A DNA stretch of 19,332 nt, taken from assembly GCA_020720525.1 (NCBI GenBank), contig DYON01000013.1:1-19332 (forward strand), given 5' to 3'. The stretch's first letter is position 1; the number at the start of each line of letters is the position of its first letter. Shown here piece by piece: positions 12,589-19,332 of the stretch. The notes below the pieces were generated by a model, which saw nothing but the letters and a program-made list of their open reading frames with translations, was not told the DNA's origin and searched no databases. The stretch comes from Acetofilamentum sp. (GTDB lineage: Bacteria; Bacteroidota; Bacteroidia; Bacteroidales; DTU049). A program made the translations under genes and the position numbers.

Positions 12589-14487
12589 CTATCCATCGAA
12601 CCTCCAGCTCAAAGTGAAACGAAAATGGCGGCGTGGCATCGGATACCAAGCTACATATTGATAATCGGCATTGAGAATATTGTTGATTTGCAACGACAAC
12701 AAAACCGTTTGTTTGCCCATTTTCTTTTCAACAGCCATCCATACATCGTGCAGAAAAATTTCGGGCATGTAACGCAGATTGTCGAAATCGGTGTAGCGTT
12801 GGCCAGTGCAATGAAAAGCATAGCCAGCCGACAAAGAACCACGTCCAATCTTCAGACTCCAATTCAATGTTTTATCGGGCACATAGGTGAGAAACTTTTT
12901 TTCTTCGCCCGACAAATCGTAGGCAAAAACCCGCGAGAGATTCAGCGATGAAAAAAAATTGAACGACCCTACTGAATATTTTCCATCAACAAAAAACTCA
13001 ACTCCATATTGTCGCGATTCAGAAACATTATTGGCATGCCAAATCGAAGTTAACGTATCTGGAATCCAGCGAATCAGATTTTGGGTTTGAGCTGCAAAAG
13101 GAATTAACCTTGCGCTCACGTCGAAACGATGTTTTTTCAGCGGTTGAAAAGCAAATGTTAAATCGGTCATCCATGCTTCTTCGGGCAATAAATTGCGGTT
13201 TCCCCCAGTTGCCCAATACAAATCGTTCATGCTTGGTTGGCGCATATTTCGAGCAATTCCAAGTCGTATTTTCACAGGAATACTATCGGTTGGCGCATAC
13301 CAAGCAAATCCAGGAAGCAAAAACACATTTGCCACATTTCGGCTTACAGCATGCGACCACAAATCGAAGCGCCCCAATTTGCTCCTTTGCGACCACAATG
13401 CTTTGAATCGCTGATCGGTTACATGTACCAGATCCACATAATTATCGGAAACCACTCGAATCATTTCGGGATAATATTGCAAATGCAAACTGCTGTTTTT
13501 CGCCACTACCGACCGTGCTTCAAGTTGAGCTGCAAGTACTTGAGTAGCAGTACCATCGCTAATGGAAAGTTGTTTGTTTTCGTACAAAAAAGTGTCGGCA
13601 CTCAAAAACAAACGAGCATTCACAATCGTTTTTCCACCTATTTTCAACGGAATCAACGACGAAAATCTAACAAAACGCGATTGCTGGCTTTCGTTTCCAG
13701 CAATTTGCTGACTTAGCAAAGGTGCAGCCACATCGTTTTTCTGACTTGCTGCCCACAGCGAAACTTCAATGCGTCGCTTGCCAACGGGAAATAAAACGGT
13801 GCTTCGGAACGAGACATCGGAATAGCCCGAATTGATGCGATTTTGCAAGGGCCAGTCGGTGGGTTCGGCGGCAGTTGAATTGTTGGTAAAAATATAGTTG
13901 TTTTCGGCTCTATTGAGTGATAATTCTGTTCGTATCAACGCTTTTCCAACGCCAAAACCTGCATTCAGCACCAATCCTTCCGACGAAAAGCTACCACCAT
14001 GCAACATCAACCCAAAATGCGTATTGGTATCGGATGGCGCCATATTGCGCAAACGAATTACCGATGCAAGTCCACCAGCAAAATCGGCTGCAGCAACCGA
14101 ACCCGACAAAATGGCGATCGACATATCGTCCGAAGTATTCAATCCGCTGAACGATGGTAGCCCAAGTGTTGGCTGATTGAGAACAAAACCATTCCAGCAC
14201 AACAATGTTTGCGATGCACCAAAACCATGATGCGAGATGGTACTCATCCCACCGGGTGCGTACGATTTTATAAAAATAGTGGTGTAGTGCGACAAAACCT
14301 GATCGACAGCCATATTGCGGTCGGCTTGCAGAATGTTAGCAGAAATGGGGTCCATAAAAAACAAATCGGAACCCGATGTGCTTATTTCGATGGGTTTGAG
14401 CAAAATGGTATCGTTGATTGCCTGCGAAAAAACCATTGTCGGCAATAAAAAAAACAAAATCAATATGCTGCGAAACATCTTTTTCAT
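12589..14487 (-). CDS. btuB: TonB-dependent outer-membrane receptor, BtuB-like
   Basis: 632 residues, within the range of BtuB. Signal peptide at about 1-22 (ending VFSQ), then a short stretch containing ILLKPIEIS that could be the TonB box. A plug domain of about 120 residues follows, with family-like elements such as the segment around SHHGFGASQTLLCWNGF. The rest is a beta barrel of amphipathic strands ending in FRFTLSWRFDG. It should import cobalamin across the outer membrane using TonB energy. The substrate is inferred from the cobalamin riboswitch heading the operon and the BtuG-like gene behind it. The ATG overlaps the upstream stop as ATGA (14487-14484), which supports coupled translation. 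Confidence 0.9.
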   Translation of the reverse strand: MKKMFRSILILFFLLPTMVFSQAINDTILLKPIEISTSGSDLFFMDPISANILQADRNMAVDQVLSHYTTIFIKSYAPGGMSTISHHGFGASQTLLCWNGFVLNQPTLGLPSFSGLNTSDDMSIAILSGSVAAADFAGGLASVIRLRNMAPSDTNTHFGLMLHGGSFSSEGLVLNAGFGVGKALIRTELSLNRAENNYIFTNNSTAAEPTDWPLQNRINSGYSDVSFRSTVLFPVGKRRIEVSLWAASQKNDVAAPLLSQQIAGNESQQSRFVRFSSLIPLKIGGKTIVNARLFLSADTFLYENKQLSISDGTATQVLAAQLEARSVVAKNSSLHLQYYPEMIRVVSDNYVDLVHVTDQRFKALWSQRSKLGRFDLWSHAVSRNVANVFLLPGFAWYAPTDSIPVKIRLGIARNMRQPSMNDLYWATGGNRNLLPEEAWMTDLTFAFQPLKKHRFDVSARLIPFAAQTQNLIRWIPDTLTSIWHANNVSESRQYGVEFFVDGKYSVGSFNFFSSLNLSRVFAYDLSGEEKKFLTYVPDKTLNWSLKIGRGSLSAGYAFHCTGQRYTDFDNLRYMPEIFLHDVWMAVEKKMGKQTVLLSLQINNILNADYQYVAWYPMPRRHFRFTLSWRFDG

Positions 14488-15446
14488 CTGTTTACCACAA
14501 TTTTTGTTGCAGTTGCTCTATTCGATGCTTTAAGAAAGTACAAACCAGGAACCATTTCCGAAAAGTCGAAAGAATTTTCATTTGCTGTTCCCACAAAAAT
14601 GGTTTGTCCATCGGCAGAAAAAATTCGTACTTCGTCGCTGCCAGTCCAATGAAGGACGCTGCTAACCGGATTAGGAAACACTTGAATTGTACTTTGCAAT
14701 TCGGACATCGAAGTGTTGCTGCGATCGTGAATAGCACCAACCGCATCGAGGTCGAAACCACCCGAAGCAAAAGCGGTTGGAAATGGATCGTTGATGATTC
14801 GACCTTCGTAATCGCGCTGAGCAAATTGTGGGTCGATAGTCCCGATTACATCAACAATTCTGATTACCGTTACCGAATCCTTTCGCAACAATGGCGAATC
14901 GGCAATGTCGCTCAAATCGAACGGCGTTCCATAATACTGACGGTATTTTCCAGCTAGGTTGTGAACTTGTTCTGGGTTGGTATTTCCAAAAGAACCAGTT
15001 TGAGCCAACGTATCGGTGAGCGAGAAGGCCGGAAATCGATAAAAATTTATTCCATCGGAACTCACTTCAACAAAAGCCAATTCAAAAAAAGTGTCGCTGA
15101 ACGAATTCTCAAAAATGGCGAAATCGAAACCCGCGCCATCGGCAATGGGAATAGAAAAATATAAATCGGCATAGCCCGAATCGCCAAGGCTTACCACCAA
15201 ATTGTCGGCAATTCCAGTTGCGTCGATATCCAACCCATACGAAGCACGATTGGAGCCTAAATCGGTTGCCGTTGTGTCGGAAATATTAATAAAACCGCGT
15301 GTAATCGAAACCGACGAAGCCCAAGCCACAAAGCAAGAGCTATCGAAAGCAATAGCCGTTGAGCCAGGCATTCCTGCAGCAGGAGGATACTGCGCATAGC
15401 CACTCATATACGCAGTAAATAATAGAATGATTACAATCAGTCTCAT
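14484..15446 (-). CDS. Secreted protein with type IX sorting domain, in B12 operon
   Basis: 320 residues from the ATG at 15446, chosen because it overlaps the upstream stop (ATGA) and begins a clean signal peptide (MRLIVIILLF to SGYAQ). An in-frame ATG at 15509 would add 21 residues before it. The central region is beta-rich, with a GAGFDFAIFENSF block, a VHNLAGKY block and GGFDLDAVGAIH near its end. I recognise this pattern from unnamed Bacteroidota surface proteins but cannot give a function. The last 70 or so residues form a type IX (type A) sorting domain, with FPNPVSSVL and a C-terminal ATKIVVNR. The protein is thus probably exported and anchored at the surface. Its place between a riboswitch and a BtuB-like receptor suggests it binds or handles cobalamin. 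Confidence 0.85.
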   Translation of the reverse strand: MRLIVIILLFTAYMSGYAQYPPAAGMPGSTAIAFDSSCFVAWASSVSITRGFINISDTTATDLGSNRASYGLDIDATGIADNLVVSLGDSGYADLYFSIPIADGAGFDFAIFENSFSDTFFELAFVEVSSDGINFYRFPAFSLTDTLAQTGSFGNTNPEQVHNLAGKYRQYYGTPFDLSDIADSPLLRKDSVTVIRIVDVIGTIDPQFAQRDYEGRIINDPFPTAFASGGFDLDAVGAIHDRSNTSMSELQSTIQVFPNPVSSVLHWTGSDEVRIFSADGQTIFVGTANENSFDFSEMVPGLYFLKASNRATATKIVVNR

Positions 15447-16183
15447 TGAACTACAATAGTTTGCTGAATCCGATTTCCTTCGTTGGTTAGAAAAACAATA
15501 TTGTAGCAAGCATTGAGCAAACCAGAAAGCTCAATGGTCCGATTTCGGTTTTCGGTGGTTGTGAGCACCAATCGTCCAAACGAATCATAAACATTGGCCG
15601 ATTCGAAATCGAAATTGGCAACCACATTATTACCCGAAGCCACCGGATTGGGCCAAAGCAAATAATGAGCATTTTCGAAAGAAGTAATTCCATTTACCGG
15701 GCTTGCAGCCACAGGCAATCCGGGCTTATAAATTGGATTATTAGAAGTGTCCCACGGAGTGTAGGAAAGGCCAAACCAGACCGAATCGGTCATCAATTCG
15801 GAAGTTCCCGCATTCATAGACCAGTTGGTAGAGTCTCCATTGCCGGAAAAAGATGCGAAATAGTCAGGATTTCCTCCGATTCCAGAATGCGACAAATAAA
15901 CAATGTCGGACAAAAATCCGCCTGAAAACGACACTTGCAAAGCATTATCGACCGAGTCGATGGCTTTAATCATGTCTTCGGCAGTAGTTGCAGGGTCATC
16001 GAATCGATAGCCCCAAGCGAAGCATTGCGGATTGGTTGCGTCGTTGAAGTCGATTACCAAAGCAGCCGAATGCGATCCGGAGCCAATCCAAAAAGTAATG
16101 TCGTTCATGTTAAATTGTGCCATCGTTTGAAAAGGCAAAGCCATAGCCAGCCACAATAGCGTCTTCGAAAAAAAATGATTCAT
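15443..16183 (-). CDS. Small secreted protein with type IX sorting domain, first gene of B12 operon
   Basis: 246 residues from the ATG at 16183; an upstream in-frame ATG at 16219 would put 12 residues before the signal peptide. Signal peptide: MNHFFSKTLLWLAMALPFQTMAQ. The globular part begins ITFWIGSGSHSAALVIDFND and continues with a FAWGYRFDD block and EDMIKAIDSVDN. It is about 130 residues long and seems to be a single compact domain. The C-terminal 70 or so residues are a type IX (type A) sorting domain (WPNPVASG, ending QQTIVVQ). No catalytic motif is evident. As the first gene after a cobalamin riboswitch, it may be an extracellular B12-binding protein; this is inferred from position alone. 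Confidence 0.82.
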   Translation of the reverse strand: MNHFFSKTLLWLAMALPFQTMAQFNMNDITFWIGSGSHSAALVIDFNDATNPQCFAWGYRFDDPATTAEDMIKAIDSVDNALQVSFSGGFLSDIVYLSHSGIGGNPDYFASFSGNGDSTNWSMNAGTSELMTDSVWFGLSYTPWDTSNNPIYKPGLPVAASPVNGITSFENAHYLLWPNPVASGNNVVANFDFESANVYDSFGRLVLTTTENRNRTIELSGLLNACYNIVFLTNEGNRIQQTIVVQ

Positions 16184-16249
16184 AAAGCAAAAAGCATTAA
16201 GAATGAAACAATAGTCCAAGAACCTTACGCCCGAAAGTTCGTGAAAAAA

Positions 16250-16428
16250 CGCCTGGCAGGTCTTCTGACTTGTCCTGGACTACGGCGCCTTCCCGTCAGC
16301 CTAAGGCCGACAGTGGCAGGGGAATAGCCGTATCCAATTAAAAGGACTTACAGCAGCGGGTACTGTCCGAGATTCGCACTCGGTTCCCTCTTAGCTTCTT
16401 TGGCGAAATGCCTCCGAAGAACCAAACT
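16250..16428 (-). promoter_or_regulatory. Cobalamin riboswitch
   Basis: Read on the minus strand, the segment carries the class hallmarks in order: AGAGGGAA, a GTGCGAATCTCGGAC stem, CCCGCTGCTGTAAG, GCCACTGTCGGC (B12 box region), GACGGGAAGG, and the closing AGTCAGAAGACCTGCC. The 3' boundary is near 16255, about 70 nt before the ATG at 16183. It should bind adenosylcobalamin or a related corrinoid and shut down the B12 uptake operon when the vitamin is plentiful. A GGCG-T6 stretch follows the aptamer, but I cannot decide between a terminator and RBS masking. Confidence 0.95.
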
Positions 16429-16433
16429 CGGGG

Positions 16434-16465
16434 CAAAGTAAGTGCAAAAAAACCAACCACACAAA
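16434..16465 (-). promoter_or_regulatory. Promoter of the B12 riboswitch operon
   Basis: On the minus strand: TTTG (16465-16462), a 20-bp spacer, then TTACTTTG (16441-16434), one mismatch from TAnnTTTG. Transcription would start just before the aptamer. Confidence 0.6.
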
Positions 16466-16636
16466 TTCTGTTCGACTTTTTTTTTATTTTTTTTCAACAG
16501 CGAAAATTCATAAGATTCACAGATAGCTTTCAGTCCTCAATTTGCGGTATAATTAAATTGTACAAAATTTTATTTTCATAAAAAATGATTTTTGATGTAT
16601 CAAAATTTGTTTTTTTGCGTATAAAAAATTGTTTTT
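16466..16636. other. AT-rich intergenic stretch
   Basis: This is the centre of the divergent region between the B12 operon and the small lipoprotein gene. It is rich in poly-A and poly-T runs. I see no gene, RNA or clear repeat here. Confidence 0.5.
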
Positions 16637-16668
16637 CTTGCTCAATCAAAAAAAAAGGTATAGTTTTA
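16637..16668 (+). promoter_or_regulatory. Weak promoter candidate for the small lipoprotein gene
   Basis: CTTG at 16637-16640, a 20-bp spacer, then TAGTTTTA at 16661-16668. Both boxes miss the consensus by one base. It would start transcription about 15 nt before the ATG at 16689. Confidence 0.35.
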
Positions 16669-16688
16669 CACAAAAATTTTCATGCTGC

Positions 16689-16919
16689 ATGAAAAGAACT
16701 TTTAACCGATATCTGCTTTTAATCGTGGTTTTCGTTGGAGCCATTGCTCTGAGCTCATGCTCATCGAGTCAATTTCGCAACTACAAGCGCTATGTAAAAC
16801 GTAAGAATACTGCATTGGGATACCGCAGTCATTACCAAAAGAAGTTGAAACGCACCACCATGCCTATCAACAAAAATTACATTATCCGCAACAAGCACAC
16901 TTCACCAACTTGGCGTTAG
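16689..16919 (+). CDS. Small cationic lipoprotein, hypothetical
   Basis: 76 residues from the ATG at 16689. An upstream in-frame ATG at 16629 would put 20 polar residues before the signal, so it is unlikely. The signal peptide ends in the lipobox LSSC at about residue 24, so the mature part is only about 53 residues. That part is strongly basic, with many Lys and Arg and several Tyr (YKRYVKRKN, YQKKLKRT). The charge would suit contact with envelope polyanions such as LPS or DNA, but no family is recognised. Its TAG overlaps the stop of the convergent propeller gene. Confidence 0.65.
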   Translation: MKRTFNRYLLLIVVFVGAIALSSCSSSQFRNYKRYVKRKNTALGYRSHYQKKLKRTTMPINKNYIIRNKHTSPTWR

Positions 16920-18190
16920 TAGGCAACAGAGAAAATCATCACCGAATTTCCGCCACCACCTGGTCTGCCCTGTGATGTGACGATGATTTTCTTCCCATCG
17001 TTCGAAACAGCAAGACCAACAGGATAAGAATCGGCAGGAGTACTTGCAACCACTTTCATATCCGAAGCTCTCACCACCACAATTTTACTCTCGTTGTTGA
17101 CGGCAGCAAACAAATACTTTCCGTCGGGTGTTATATCGATGGTTCTTGCACCCAGTCCAACATACACGCCTTTCCAGCTATCAAATGTTTTTTGCCCTGC
17201 TTCAATCATTTTCACCAAGGTATCGATGGGTGCTTTCTGCACAAAACCGGGTTTGTTGGCCGACAAATACAAATTATCTTCGTGAATGAGCAAATGCCGC
17301 ACGTTGGTTTTCATTCCCCATAAAGTTCCCATATATTTCATACTGTCCATCGAAAAAAAAGCTATTCCTCCGCCCCCCATGCGTCCAACAAGCAAATACT
17401 TGCTATCGGGTGTAAACACCGTTCCGCGCAAACAAAAACCACATTCCGAGTCGCGATTGATGGGCGAATTGTCCATATTGTTGAGTGGAAGCCTATATTC
17501 AACCGTGAAATGCTTCACATAATGAAATTCGGAAGGATTTTCGGACGAAATATCAACAATGGCAACGGTATTATCGCCCCAATGTGTGATAGCTAAATAT
17601 TTTCCATCGGGCGATGCAGCAACCATTTTGGGCAGTGGACCTGTTGGAATTACGCGCACAATGCTGTCGCATTCGGTATCGATAATGGCAACTGCCGACG
17701 GTTGAATGGCATTCGCATCGAATGAACGGCGATAATAGCTCACCCACAAAAACTTTTTGTTGTGAGTAAAACACGATTCAACTGGCTTACCACTAAAAAT
17801 ATTGGGATTTCCTTTATAGGCAAACGAATAGCCCAAAGCTGTGTTTTCGAGAAACAAGCCAGCATCTTTGGCCGCAAAACTGTGGCGAATTACTTTCAGC
17901 AATTTGAAAGAATCGTGGCTCAGAACCAACGTTTCGCATCCTTCGAGACTGTGAATGTAGAACTTGTTTCTGTCGTCGAGAATATTGGCCGATTTTGGAC
18001 TGTTGATATGCTTGTTTACAAAATCGACTGGCGATTTAGGAGAGTAATTGTTGTTTTGAATACGGGCAATAAGTTCGAGCTTGATGGGCGAATCGGCTGG
18101 CGAAGACGCTTGTCCAATGGGTATTTGAACAACCTGTGCCGACAAATTTGCAACCACAAACAAAACAACAATCAAAAAGGAAATTTTCAT
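16916..18190 (-). CDS. Secreted YncE-like beta-propeller protein
   Basis: 424 residues from the ATG at 18190, which begins a clean signal peptide (MKISFLIVVLFVVANLSA); an ATG at 18208 would add six residues. The mature protein has repeated blade motifs of the YncE/surface-layer type: SPDGKYLAITHWGDNTVAIVD, TPDSKYLLVGR, TPDGKYLFAAVNNESKIVVV and SNDGKKIIVTSQG. It has no lipobox and no type IX sorting domain, so it is probably periplasmic. Cysteines in the DSECGFC segment and in TECDSI may form disulfides. The ligand is unknown. Propellers of this type bind small molecules or partner proteins, and its lying two genes from the B12 operon may be chance. The MgtC gene upstream is 145 bp away, and I see no clear promoter in that gap. 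Confidence 0.87.
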   Translation of the reverse strand: MKISFLIVVLFVVANLSAQVVQIPIGQASSPADSPIKLELIARIQNNNYSPKSPVDFVNKHINSPKSANILDDRNKFYIHSLEGCETLVLSHDSFKLLKVIRHSFAAKDAGLFLENTALGYSFAYKGNPNIFSGKPVESCFTHNKKFLWVSYYRRSFDANAIQPSAVAIIDTECDSIVRVIPTGPLPKMVAASPDGKYLAITHWGDNTVAIVDISSENPSEFHYVKHFTVEYRLPLNNMDNSPINRDSECGFCLRGTVFTPDSKYLLVGRMGGGGIAFFSMDSMKYMGTLWGMKTNVRHLLIHEDNLYLSANKPGFVQKAPIDTLVKMIEAGQKTFDSWKGVYVGLGARTIDITPDGKYLFAAVNNESKIVVVRASDMKVVASTPADSYPVGLAVSNDGKKIIVTSQGRPGGGGNSVMIFSVAY

Positions 18191-18335
18191 ACCGGTATTT
18201 TTTAACAATTACTTAACTTACTTTAAATTGGCTGCCAGGTAGATACTCCTTTGAATACTTCTGTAACCGTATCCGGTGTGGCTACTCGATGAGCCATTTC
18301 CAATTGAGAAATTTTCGCGTATTGAATGCATATTT

Positions 18336-19049
18336 TTACTCCATGGTTTGAAACTGCACATATCGAATTTGATCGGCATCGAACAATGCAGCTATTTGAG
18401 CACAAAGCAATTCGGTGTCGGCATGCATGGCTATATGAACATGAAAATGAATGGTGGAAAGCTTTTTCTCGAAATCTTTTTCAACATTGATGGTGATCAT
18501 TCGCACATGGTTTTGTTTGAGCATTTCAACCACAACTTCTTTTTTATCGTCGAGGCCCAAATACGAAATATGAATCACTTTGTAGAGGCTTTCGCGAAAG
18601 ATGCTTTTTTCGAGTTGGTCAATCAGAATGAGCACCAACAAAATAATAACAACCGAAACCATTGCCGCAAAATAGAAGCCAGCACCAATGGCTAAGCCTA
18701 TGGCAGCAGCTACCCAAATGGTTGTAGCTGTGGTAAGTCCTTTTACATTAACGCCCATTTTAATAATGGCTCCAGCTCCGAGAAAACCAATTCCAGAAAC
18801 CACTTGCGCGGCAATTCGACTAGGATCGTAGTTTTTGTCGAACCCAAATTGCTGAGGCAAATAAATGGAAATGAGCATCACCAGCGTTGAACCCAGCGCA
18901 ATAAGAATATGCGGACGCAAACTTAGAATTTGTTTGTGCCTTCCGCGCTCAATACCGATAATAAAACCGGCAACAAAGCTCAAAAACAGCCTTAGAACAA
19001 TGTCCCAAGAGCCAATTTCCATAGAAGAATGGAAAAACAGGTCTTTCAT
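18336..19049 (-). CDS. MgtC/SapB family membrane protein
   Basis: 237 residues. About four to five membrane segments occupy residues 15-145, with the family signatures GIERGRHKQ (32-40), SGIGFLGAGAI (85-95) and KGLTTATTIWVAAAIGLA (103-120). The C-terminal 85 or so residues are a soluble ACT-like domain. MgtC proteins help bacteria survive at low magnesium and in acid, and in Salmonella restrain the F-type ATP synthase; SapB-type relatives with a C-terminal domain are less understood. The gene stands alone with its own promoter candidate. The propeller gene downstream could be co-transcribed. Confidence 0.93.
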   Translation of the reverse strand: MKDLFFHSSMEIGSWDIVLRLFLSFVAGFIIGIERGRHKQILSLRPHILIALGSTLVMLISIYLPQQFGFDKNYDPSRIAAQVVSGIGFLGAGAIIKMGVNVKGLTTATTIWVAAAIGLAIGAGFYFAAMVSVVIILLVLILIDQLEKSIFRESLYKVIHISYLGLDDKKEVVVEMLKQNHVRMITINVEKDFEKKLSTIHFHVHIAMHADTELLCAQIAALFDADQIRYVQFQTME

Positions 19050-19066
19050 TCGGTCAGATTTATTTG

Positions 19067-19074
19067 CAAACCTA
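19067..19074 (-). promoter_or_regulatory. Candidate -7 box of the MgtC-family gene
   Basis: Reads TAGGTTTG on the minus strand, an exact TAnnTTTG match 17 bp before the ATG at 19049. No clear TTTG lies 19-20 bp further upstream. Confidence 0.4.
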
Positions 19075-19332
19075 ATGATTTTTTAGAAATTGACTCTCCA
19101 CAGATAAACCAGATAGGTTGTTGCGTACAATTGCAGATAGATTTTTTTGCCACGAATTAACGAATTTCCTGCCAAGACAATTCTTCCACCGCATATTATA
19201 GCGAATGTGCTAAAACGAGGGTGGGGATAGAAGATATGTCAAGTTTCACAAGGTTGTTGTTTTTTTTCTTGCTTACGTTGATGCAAATTTAAAACTTTAC
19301 GTTTAAACTGTAATGGATTTTCCTTAAAAAAT
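19075..19332. other. Right-end intergenic region
   Basis: 258 bp with no convincing reading frame. It includes CACGAATTAACGAATTT (19151-19167), which has the repetitive look of dispersed intergenic sequence in Bacteroidota, and a minus-strand TAAATTTG (19291-19284) with no gene close behind it. Confidence 0.35.

Noticed and set aside
12237..12596. 120-residue N-terminal extension of the btuG-like gene
   Set aside because: It is translated from hairpins and a dispersed palindrome (VILNLFQNL). A proper lipoprotein signal begins only at 12236. The frame being open here is curious but not evidence of coding.
13237..13716. 159-residue plus-strand ORF
   Set aside because: It is antisense to the barrel of the BtuB-like receptor. 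The composition (His, Arg, Ser, Cys rich) is typical of shadow frames.
14418..14957. 179-residue plus-strand ORF opposite the B12 operon
   Set aside because: It is antisense to the receptor and sorting-domain genes, with no signal peptide or domain. The minus-strand genes explain the sequence fully.
18223..18405. 60-residue minus ORF between the MgtC-family and propeller genes
   Set aside because: It overlaps the MgtC coding end in another frame, its Cys-rich start is shadow sequence, and no family is recognisable.
19284..19291. Minus-strand promoter TAAATTTG near the right edge
   Set aside because: No reading frame or RNA structure follows it within 200 bp, and no upstream element can be checked inside the window.

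Overview
The window looks like chromosomal DNA of a T9SS-bearing member of the Bacteroidota. The evidence is several TTTG-N19/20-TAnnTTTG type promoters, few Shine-Dalgarno sites, two secreted proteins with C-terminal type IX sorting (type A) domains, and a TonB-dependent receptor operon with surface proteins. I would not name a genus from sequence alone.

Left part (1-4452). A minus-strand pair encodes a trans-sulfuration PLP enzyme (methionine/cystathionine gamma-lyase-like) followed 6 bp later by a patatin-like outer-membrane phospholipase that runs off the left edge. Divergent from it is a compact plus-strand operon: an Rrf2 regulator with three cysteines, endonuclease III (nth) and dethiobiotin synthetase (bioD). 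nth and bioD overlap by 4 bp, and a good promoter precedes the operon.

Middle (4453-11097). bioD and bioA would probably be adjacent, but an AT-richer accessory islet of about 4.2 kb separates them. It holds a DUF4143-type AAA ATPase and a single-chain type IIG-like restriction-modification enzyme (N-terminal D..ExK nuclease, N6-adenine methyltransferase core, C-terminal recognition region). A second accessory cassette sits directly behind bioA: an XRE-type HTH protein and a Fic-fold protein, matching the 'mobile mystery protein A/B' pair. The most unusual feature is that the ATPase gene and the HTH/Fic pair are each preceded by four direct repeats with a period of exactly 33 bp. The two repeat sequences are unrelated. 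In the second array the repeat core lies inside the spacer of a near-consensus promoter, as expected for an operator array.

Right-centre (11130-16465, minus strand). A cobalamin riboswitch with its own promoter leads a four-gene B12 uptake operon. It encodes two small secreted proteins with type IX sorting domains, a BtuB-like TonB-dependent receptor, and a BtuG-like surface beta-propeller lipoprotein. The first three genes are joined by ATGA overlaps. The 352-bp gap before the btuG-like gene holds four inverted repeats, and a 17/19 direct repeat suggests an in-frame 153-bp insertion at the start of that gene.

Right end (16441-19332). A small cationic lipoprotein gene (plus) converges on, and overlaps by 3 bp, a YncE-like beta-propeller gene (minus). 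An MgtC/SapB-family membrane protein (minus) follows. The last 280 bp hold no gene that I can see.
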